A stretch of 64,000 nt of DNA from NCBI RefSeq assembly GCF_905220565.1, contig NC_059398.1:13289210-13353209 (forward strand), written 5' to 3'. This document shows, piece by piece, positions 56,779 to 64,000 of this stretch (position 1 is the first letter of the stretch; each line of letters opens with the position of its first letter). The notes beneath the pieces were generated by a model, which had not been told where the DNA came from, did no database searches, and saw only the letters and a program-made list of their open reading frames with translations. A program made the translations under genes and the position numbers. Source of the stretch: Melitaea cinxia. Its lineage: Eukaryota; Arthropoda; Insecta; Lepidoptera; Nymphalidae.

Positions 56779-57484
56779 TGTCAGAGATTAAGAAGAAGGT
56801 ATACTTTTCGGCTTGAAGGTATATTTCTCTTTCTCATGATCTCAGAGTACTCACTCAGTCTACTGTGGGCATAAGTGGGTAATGTTGACACAAGTAAACA
56901 CAATTAATGATATCACCAAATTATTATAACACAGGAATCAGTTAACAGAAAGGTAACGCAGTACGGAAGGCGGGTAGTTATTAGTTAAGGGGGCGAAGAC
57001 TAACTTCTTAGCATTCGATGGATTCACGGTTCACCGTGCGGGTACCTAATCCATCGTGTGGCAGAGGGAGTAACTCAGAGCAGTGCCTAGGACTTGCGAC
57101 CCAGGTGTAGGTTTAAGGAGGCCCCCTTTGAGATGCGCATCAACGCTCACCTTCACTGCTCGAGTTGTCCGCCCTAATATGTAACAATTAATTCGTTTGC
57201 ACAAATTAATTATTGAATGAGTCTAGGTTAAGCTACTAGCAGGATACAACAAGTGTATCGTGCCAAGCCAGAGCCAAGACTGCCTTAGCTGAGGTGAAAC
57301 CGTTCGTTTTATACACGTCAGAACAATTCGAGTAATATAATAAATGAGGGTAGGTGACTATCGAACGATGTGCTAGGTGGCGCGTCGATCACCCCACTAC
57401 TCTAACAGCTAATAATTGACAACTGACATTATCTGAATACACCCAAGTCAAACACTTGACGTTCCGTATTCATACTCTGCGACA
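56779..57484 (-). repeat. 5' LTR
   Basis: 706 bp, TGTCAGAGATTAAG... to ...TCTGCGACA on the plus strand. It should hold the promoter for minus-strand transcription. Near-identical to the partner LTR over 690 bp, which normally means a recent insertion. Confidence 0.9.
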
Positions 57485-57904
57485 TATACAATAACCCGAC
57501 AACAACCGTTGGGGGCGTTAGCCCACCAGACACAACATCCGTCTGGTCGGAGGATCCTCCCTTTGCGATGGCGAACGAGGAACTGAACACCTCGTTCCTC
57601 GCAACCACCCAAATATGTATATGAGTTTTAGGTAACAGCTAATTGATGTACATAATAATATTTTATCTGAAGCAAATACATATGTATATAAGTAATTCAA
57701 TTACATTCAGGGCAAGCATTGCAACTTCAGTACTTGAACGAAAAGCAAGGTCATTGCCATCTTTATCAATGGGCCCATCATGCATCCATTTCAAACTTCT
57801 CCATCCGTGCTACGGAATTTACATACGTGGCTGCTTTTATGAAATAATGCGAATGTTTTTGTATAGATTTTATTGCAATATGAAATAAAATAATAATTGT
57901 GTTA
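57485..57904. other. Flank of the LTR element, GC-rich patch
   Basis: 57485-57610 is GC-rich (TTGGGGGCGTTAGCCCACCA, GGAGGATCCTCCCTTTGCGA) and includes a palindrome-like AACGAGGAACTGAACACCTC/GTTCCTCG. It is probably a fragment of another repeat; I could not name it. The rest is ordinary. Confidence 0.35.
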
Positions 57905-58090
57905 GCTCGTAAACGAAAAAAAAGAACCGACTTCGATTATATCTACAAGTAATACAACGTAGGTAGACGAATAAATAGTCAAGTATATTATGTTACGTTA
58001 TAAAAATATACTCAAAAAGTAGTCATCAGATCTCGATCAAATTTATATGGGACTATATTACAAGTAGTCTGCAGAATCTACATTCAAATA
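57905..58090 (-). mobile_element. CCGACTTC repeat fragment
   Basis: ACCGACTTCGATTATATC, AAGTAATACAACGTAGGTAG and ACTCAAAAAGTAGTCATCAG match the reversed end of the 17510-18026 element. A further short piece (GACTACTCAAAAAGTAGTCA at about 58744) adjoins the minisatellite. Confidence 0.65.
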
Positions 58091-58091
58091 G

Positions 58092-58181
58092 CTAAAATAT
58101 ATAAGCCGACTGTAGGGTTTCTATAGTCGAAGAACATATTCGAGCTCGCATTTCTTCCTTTCTTTTATATTTTCGTGGCAT
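58092..58181 (-). pseudogene. Possible pogo/CENP-B-type transposase N-terminal fragment
   Basis: A minus-strand ATG opens MPRKYKRKEEMRARICSS and stops after 29 codons. The MPRxYKRK start is characteristic of pogo-type transposases and domesticated relatives with a psq-type helix-turn-helix. Upstream on the minus strand, GGGCATCTATCCC occurs more than once (about 58290 and 58350), perhaps part of a terminal repeat. Too short to be sure. Confidence 0.3.
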
Positions 58182-58785
58182 AGTTCTGCTAGAATTAGTA
58201 TAACACCCAAACATATACGTAAAGCCATAAAAAAATGTAACAGACACAAAAAAAAATTTAAACTTACTCTGATATGGTGCATGAAGGGATAGATGCCCCT
58301 TAAGGGCACCTATACCTCAAAAAATCAGGGCAACTATCCTTTGTGATTGGGATAGATGCCCGCGTATTTTTTAAATAAATTATAAACAAAGTAGCATCTA
58401 TTTACAACTATATGCAGACTCAATGACCCAGTATATAGACGTGATAAAAAATATAACGAAATTTATTACTATTTATAAAATTATACAACCTTAAATACTA
58501 ACCTTTAAAACTTTGACGTGTTTGTAAATTTCGCCACGGAGACAATTATACACACGAGCCAAACGCGTCCTTGCCACACGAATATCTGTGGATATCTGAG
58601 ATACGGGGTGACTTTGACTCCTACTTATGCGATTAATTTTTATTTGTGAGTTCGGGATGTTAGGTTTTTAGAACATGAGCATCTATTCTACTGCGGCATC
58701 TCTCCCGGTTTTACCATAGTCAAGTTACTACGCATGATCAAAGACTACTCAAAAAGTAGTCATTAGACCTCACGCCAATAACGCT
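58182..58785. other. AT-rich non-coding stretch
   Basis: It contains the GGGATAGATGCCC duplications (about 58290 and 58349) and a short CCGACTTC-repeat piece at about 58738-58775. Nothing else supported. Confidence 0.4.
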
Positions 58786-60346
58786 AATGTGCCAACAAGC
58801 CAACACGCCAACGCACCAACACGCCATTACGCCAATACGCCAACACGCCAACACGCCAACACGCCAACGTGCCAACACGCCAACACGCCAAAACGCCAAC
58901 ACGCCAACACGCCAACGTGCCAACATGCCAACGTGCCAACAAGCCAACACGCCAACGCGCCAACAAGCCAACACGCCAATACGCCAACACACCAACACGC
59001 CAACGTGCCAACAAGCCAACACGCCAACACGCCAACACGCTAACACGCCAATACGCCAACACTGGGCCAACACGCCAACACGCCAACATGCCAACACGCC
59101 AACACGCCAATAGGCCAATACGCCAACACACCAACACGCCAACGCGCCAACACGCCAACGCGCCAACACGCCAACACGCCAATACGCCAACACGCCAACG
59201 CGCCAACAAGTCAACACGCCAACACGCCAATACGCCAATACGCCAACACACCAACACACCAACACTGGTCCAACACGCCAACGCGCTAACAAGCCAACAC
59301 GCCAAAACACCAATACGCCAACACACCAACGTGCCAACACGCCAACGTGCCAACAAGCCAACACGCCAACACGCCAATACGCCAACACGCCAACACGCCA
59401 ATACGCCAACACTGGGCCAACACGCCAACACGCCAACATGCCAACACGCCAACACGCCAATACGCCAATACGCCAATACGCCAACATGCCAACACGCCAA
59501 AGCGCCAACACGCCAACACGCCAACACGCCAACACGCCAACACGCCAACGCGCCAACAAGCCAACACGCCAACACGCCAATACGCCAACACACCAACACG
59601 CCAACAAGCCAACACGCCAATACGCCAATACGCCAATACGCCAACACACCAACACACCAACACGCCAACACGCCAATACGCCAACACGCCAACACGCCAA
59701 CGCGCCAACAAACCAACACGCCAACACGCCAACACTGGGCCAACACGTCAACATGCCAACATGCCAACACGCCAACACGCCAATACGCCAACACACCAAC
59801 ACGCCAACAAGCCAACACGCCAACACGCCAATACGCCAAAACACCAACGCGCCAACAAGCCAACACGCCAACATGCCAATACGCCAACACACCAACACGC
59901 CAACGTGCCAATAAGCCAACACGCCAACACGCCAATACGCCAACAGTGGGCCAACACGCCAACATGCCAACACGCCAACATGCCAACACGCCAACATGCC
60001 AACACGCCAACACACCAATACGCCAACACACCAACACGCCAACACGCCAATACGCCAACACACCAACACACCAACACGCCAAAACGCCAATACGCCAACA
60101 CGCCAACACGCCAACGCGCCAACAAACCAACACGCCAACACGCCAATACGCCAACACACCAACACGCCAACAAGCCAACACACCAATACGTCAAAGCACC
60201 AACACGCCAACATGCCAACAAACCAACACGTCAACACGCCAACACTGGTCCAACATGCCAACACGCCAAAACGCCAACACGCCAATACGCCAACAGCCAA
60301 CACTGGACCAATACGCCAACACGCCAACAGGCCAACACGCCAACAC
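58786..60346. repeat. 8-bp minisatellite, ~1.56 kb
   Basis: About 190 tandem copies of CGCCAACA with recurrent variants (CGCCAATA, TGCCAACA, AGCCAACA, CACCAACA, CGCCAACG). Rarer ACTGGGCC/ACTGGTCC/ACTGGACC interruptions lie at about 59060, 59265, 59410, 59735, 59945, 60245 and 60303. Neither strand of the unit contains a stop codon. Three units equal eight codons, so every frame of a strand encodes the same octapeptide in a different phase (NTPTRQHA one way, VGVLACWR the other). The resulting frames of 350-570 codons are by-products, not evidence for genes. Confidence 0.95.
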
Positions 60347-60683
60347 TGCCTTACCTCTACCACACAATCGTTGTGGTATTTATGGAACAATTCCAATTAA
60401 TAATGAATCTACTGACAGCATAATCTCTCCTCGGTCGTTTGCTTCATTGCTGAAGGTCGTGTCCACTCTGATCCAGGTTCTGGGACACGATCTCTGTAAA
60501 TACAGCACATATATGTACATTGAAAAAGAGCTAGAGGCAAAGTGGTCCCACTCCCGCAACTTACAGTAAGTTCCGCCCATACGTCGTAAACGACAGATCG
60601 AATTTACGTAGATCGTTCTACACAAGTTGCGTGTATTGCAGTCCATGCTCACTACTAAACTAGCGAGACATAGTCCTTCAATG
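60347..60683. other. GC-moderate unidentified repeat-like sequence, left part
   Basis: Contains TCATTGCTGAAGGTCGTGTC and GGTTCTGGGACACGATCTCT. It appears continuous with 61068-61600 once the MITE is removed. It resembles the 5' region of lepidopteran LINEs, but I cannot name the family. Confidence 0.4.
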
Positions 60684-61067
60684 CAGGCTTGCCAGAAAGT
60701 TTTGATTCAAGTCGCCCCATCTATGATCGAAAGTCGCAAAATATTCTTAGGAGTCGCCTCGCCCATCTATGATCGAAAGTCGTAAAATATTCTTAGGAGT
60801 CGCCCAATGTAAGTTTGAAAATACACTAGCATCTGTCATCTGTCTGAAAAAAAATATTAAATTAAAGGAAGCTTATTGGGACATTAAAAAAAAAAAAAAA
60901 CAATATTTTTTGTAACGGTTTTTGTACTTTTAACTTGTTGCCAACGCTGAGGATTAAAAAGAGCCTAATTTGCGACGTCGCCCAAACTTAAAAAAAGGAG
61001 CGTATCCGAGCGTATCCATGAAAAAAATCGCTCAATTCGCGACTAATCGCCCCATCTGGCAAGCCTG
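60684..61067. mobile_element. hAT-type MITE with 8-bp target duplication
   Basis: The 13-bp inverted ends CAGGCTTGCCAGA (60684-60696) and TCTGGCAAGCCTG (61055-61067) are flanked by CTTCAATG at 60676-60683 and 61068-61075. An 8-bp duplication and CAGG ends define the hAT superfamily. 384 bp, no coding; it needs a transposase supplied elsewhere. Inside, a segment of about 50 bp (CATCTATGATCGAAAGTCG and following) is tandemly duplicated at 60717-60803. Confidence 0.88.
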
Positions 61068-61600
61068 CTTCAATGTGCAAAGGAAGACTACTGAGTAGAG
61101 AAATGTCCTTACTTCCGGAAGCAGTCAAGTGCGCAGGAGATATTTAGGTGCACAAACGTTTGCGCAAACGCAGGTGCACACACTCGTCTTCCCCCTTCTT
61201 TGTCCGGTGGAACGGAGAGACCGATACGACCGGAGAAGGGTTCCGATGATGTGTCTGGCCAATGGTAACTCTACGCCCTCTACCATCGCCCTAAGCCGTC
61301 CACCAGGCTTTGCTATCCCGCCGGGTCCACCTGTCTCGTTGCATATCTGCTGTGAGTTGCCTTCCCCACCGAGATAGTCTTTGTATGTCGAGCGGGAGGG
61401 AGCCGCTGCAAGGAAATCAGGAAGGAACGGTTTGGATCTTTGGAGTGGATAAGGGAAGGGATACTACTGCCTCGGATGAATGCGATTGAGACAGTAGCAG
61501 CTCGGGGAGCCGGGGTCGCGTACCCGTATAACATACCACAACTGCCGGGCAGGCCAATTGGGATGAGTATCCCCTGACTGAAACTGAAGAGAGAAATGAA
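61068..61600. repeat. Unidentified LINE-like repeat, right part
   Basis: GC-rich: CAAGTGCGCAGGAGATATT, GCGCAAACGCAGGTGCACAC, AGACCGATACGACCGGAGAA and CTGCCGGGCAGGCCAATTGG. From memory these phrases belong to lepidopteran LINE leader regions. No intact reading frame. Confidence 0.4.
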
Positions 61601-61909
61601 TGTGGTACTAAACTAACTCTTTGTACGTGTTACTCCATCACGCACATTTGTATATATTTATTGACGTGATAACGTCTTATAAAAATGATGAAGCGGAACA
61701 AGCGATTGACATGCACGATCGGCCCAAGCGTTGTCTTGTGACACATTTATCTATTCTTGCGTGACGTCAGAATCATATTATTATGACAAAATGTACGGGC
61801 CTAGAGTACGGCCTATACAAAAGTTTCATATCCCTGGCTTAGTACCGACCGTTGGCGTAACAAAGCGTCGCTGTAACTATTGCGTTAGCCGGTATAATAT
61901 ATAGTTTGA
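61601..61909. other. Non-coding stretch
   Basis: No feature supported. Confidence 0.5.
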
Positions 61910-62290
61910 CATTTAAATTATAATGGACACAATCTGGCTTAGCTAAATTATACATGACGATATAAATATATTCGACCATAATTAAACCAAAACGTAATTA
62001 AAATAAAGAACCTCTTTAAAAAAAATTCAATTTGACTAAAGACTGACCAACAAAAGAGTATATAATTATAATATGTGTGTATGTGTCAAATACATGGTAA
62101 TATGTGTAATATTTTTTTTATCAATATAATATATTTTTATGCATAATTTAAAAAAAATATATTAGCACTCTGCACTCCTTCTCTATATAAACTATAAGTT
62201 TATAAAATTTCATACTCCTCCATCCACGTAATTTTCGTAAAAAGGGGTATAAAGTTTTTGCTTCACGTATTAATATATAGATTACCACTA
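61910..62290 (-). repeat. Interspersed repeat (TACGTGAAGCAAAAACTTTG family), reversed
   Basis: AGCACTCTGCACTCCTTCTC, TACTCCTCCATCCACGTAAT and TTTGCTTCACGTATTAATAT are the reverse complement of the family at 44838-45190. This copy retains a segment (TTTTCGTAAAAAGGGGTATA) deleted in the other. The far edge is approximate. Confidence 0.6.
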
Positions 62291-62603
62291 GTAAACAATT
62301 AATATAAAACATGATTAATATGAATTTAAATTATAATTATTTATAATTTGTTATAGATGGCAATAATTTTTTTCGTTTGAATATCAACTTATAAGTAGTA
62401 ACGAAAACTGAAGGCGTTTGGCAACTTAGTGTTGGAGAAGCTGGCAGGAAGGAAGGCTAAATAACATCACGTTAACTGCTATGATCCTTAAACGAAGCTA
62501 TAACGTTTACGCGTCTTGTCTACTTTTATAACCTTTTTTGAGAATTTAACAATGTTTGATATAGTAAAATAGCTTTTTATTTTCAAGTTTAGGCATGATA
62601 ATT
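62291..62603. other. AT-rich non-coding stretch
   Basis: No feature supported. Confidence 0.5.
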
Positions 62604-62833
62604 GTGTTTGCAGGTAAACGAAAAAAAAAACCGACTTCGATTATATCGACAAGTAATAAATACAACGTAGGTAGACGATAAATTAGTCAAGTAAATACGC
62701 ATTATCAAAGATTACTCTGGTAACCCGTCATCAGTTCCTGGTTTCCTTATTATAGTACCACACCAGGAATATCATCTTTCCAACAAAAAAAGAATTATCA
62801 AAATCGGTTCATAAACGACGAAGTTATCCCCGA

Positions 62834-62881
<48 letters not shown>

Positions 62882-62928
62882 GGTCGAATTGAGTAACCTC
62901 CTCATTTTTGAAGTTAGTTAAAAATATA
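62604..62928 (-). mobile_element. CCGACTTC-ended repeat, shorter complete copy
   Basis: It runs from AAAACCGACTTCGATTATAT through GGTTTCCTTATTATAGTACC and AAATCGGTTCATAAACGACG to an AT microsatellite (62838-62881), then CGGTCGAATTGAGTAACCTC and the TTTTTGAAGTTAGTTAAAAA end. It is the reference that shows the 36541-39998 copy is interrupted. Confidence 0.7.
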
Positions 62929-63599
62929 GAAATATACGTTTTCAATAACACATGACCTATTTTTCTTTTATTTGACTATTTCCCAAAAATTGATAACTAG
63001 TAATAATCCGCTAGCGTTATTGAACTCAACAATTGTGTGGTTAATATATATTCATTTATAATGAATGGTACTAATAAATCACTTTCAATAGTTCTATTCG
63101 AACACATAATTTGGCACACGGTGCAGTTGCTCCGCACAAAACACAAATATGCGGTTGAAGCGATAGGCCAAACAACCACCACTCTATTTTGCAGCTCACT
63201 ACAGTATTATTGTAATAAACGTGAATTGTAATGTCTTTATTGTTGATAATTGTAAATGTATGCGGCGGATATTCGCGAAGTTAATATTGCATTTAAATTG
63301 ATATTATTGTATTTTGGTACACTTTTTAACAATTGTTTATATTTGTGACTTTATTAATTTACGTCCGTAATATCTTTATGCAAATATCTAAAAATAAGCA
63401 ATCATTTATTTAGAGATATTGCTACCTATCAACATTATTAAAATCAGAACAGAAAAGAAGAAATAGATTTTAAATTTGAATTTTGATTACTTACATAAAG
63501 ACAACTACAGTAACTTTTTTACGTTGCAACAGTTTGGTAATGTCTGGATCGAGTATGTCGCGGTTTGAGTCAACTGTCTACAGTTAGAATGTTATGTAT
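62929..63599. other. AT-rich non-coding stretch
   Basis: No feature supported. Confidence 0.5.
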
Positions 63600-63860
63600 T
63601 ATATTCATAGTAATTTATCCCAGCGGGAGCGTATATTATTACCCGACTGCCAAGGAAGGGTTATGTTTTTCGCGCGTATCTTGTATGTATGTATGTAATA
63701 TTCTTTACTACCTCATATTTCCAGAACCACTGAACGGATTTACATAATTGAGGTATCGTTAGGTTCGTCTTAGCTGCCCAAGTGTTCTTAGATAGGTGAC
63801 GTTAAAAAAAATCAAACATGGCGGCTGCACGAAGCCATTGTAGTTAATGAAAAAAAATTT
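63600..63860 (+). repeat. Interspersed lepidopteran repeat fragment
   Basis: ACCCGACTGCCAAGGAAGGG, TTTTTCGCGCGTATCTTG, CCAGAACCACTGAACGGATT and AAACATGGCGGCTGCACGAA form a pattern I recall from many lepidopteran sequences. Class unknown; no reading frame. Confidence 0.45.
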
Positions 63861-64000
63861 TTTTCTCGAATACGGGTCGAATATGAGTATCAAATTGAAG
63901 GGCACAATACAAGGATTTTAAAAAGGTATATCATGATTATTATTATCGTAATACTAATAAATAAATACAATATTAAAGTTTAAAAAATGTGGACTTTGCT
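63861..64000. other. AT-rich window end
   Basis: No feature supported. Confidence 0.5.

Larger units (their letters stand above)
45711..57484 (-). mobile_element. LTR retrotransposon (Ty3/gypsy-like), internally deleted, hosting two LINEs
   Basis: Two direct repeats of about 0.7 kb at 45711-46422 and 56779-57484 both begin TGTC and end GACA on the plus strand and are flanked by TATA on both sides. Remnants of protease, RT and integrase read on the minus strand, so the 5' LTR is the right-hand one. Next to it on the minus strand, TCAGAAGCGGGATC resembles a leucine-tRNA primer site. Most of gag and the core of pol are gone. The interior also holds a YADD LINE (46650-54900) and an R1-like LINE (47498-54292) in the opposite orientation. 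Confidence 0.85.

Noticed and set aside
58786..60346. CRISPR-like regular repeats
   Set aside because: No unique spacers separate the repeats, the period is 8 bp, and the genome is eukaryotic.
58738..60569. Very long open frames (up to about 566 codons) on both strands
   Set aside because: They are produced by a stop-free 8-bp tandem repeat; the predicted proteins are pure NTPTRQHA-like or VGVLACWR-like repeats in several overlapping frames at once.

Overview
The window looks like nuclear DNA of a moth or butterfly (Lepidoptera). It is AT-rich and almost free of host genes. It is packed with repeat families I recognise as lepidopteran: the LINE tail that contains GTCCAGCAGTGGACTG, tRNA-headed SINEs, short Helitrons ending in CTAG, and the CCGACTTC-ended repeat. 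Species cannot be determined. No bacterial-type genes, CRISPR arrays, rRNA genes or convincing functional tRNA genes were found.

Layout. At 1-1.6 kb there are two decayed LINE 3' ends. From 1.6 to 36.5 kb the DNA is mostly AT-rich and non-coding, sprinkled with SINEs, Helitrons and LINE-derived repeats. A GC-rich island at 15.4-16.2 kb probably holds a minus-strand promoter and a first non-coding exon. A possible short plus-strand first coding exon lies near 29.64 kb. A 192-bp foldback lies at 27.74-27.93 kb. At 36.5-40.0 kb four elements are nested: a CCGACTTC repeat holds a Helitron and a decayed DD37D mariner, and the mariner is split by an intact Tc1-like transposon (37162-38732) with perfect inverted repeats and an open transposase gene. 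At 42.49-42.68 kb the minus strand carries what looks like the last coding exon of a host gene (61 codons, splice acceptor, overlapping AATAAA); I could not identify the protein.

At 45.7-57.5 kb lies an LTR retrotransposon in minus orientation (two ~0.7-kb LTRs, TATA target duplication). Its own gag-pol is reduced to protease, RT-start and integrase-end remnants. Inside it, on the plus strand, are a broken YADD LINE with a 3' tandem array and a full-length R1-like LINE (47498-54292) with exact 14-bp target duplications. The R1-like LINE has an open gag-like ORF1. Its ORF2 (endonuclease, RT, RNase H, zinc finger) has one frameshift, and the two ORFs are separated only by an in-frame UAG.

At 57.5-64 kb there are more repeats, a 1.56-kb minisatellite of an 8-bp unit that stays open in many reading frames, a hAT-type MITE with 8-bp duplications, and a possible pogo-like N-terminal fragment.

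The transposase and LINE proteins serve their own elements; no host pathway can be reconstructed. The most distinctive observations are a compact tRNA-derived retroposon family (two copies with clean target duplications), the UAG-linked R1-like LINE, the contrast between fresh LTRs and a ruined interior, and the orphan terminal exon. All readings were made by eye, without alignment or database searches.
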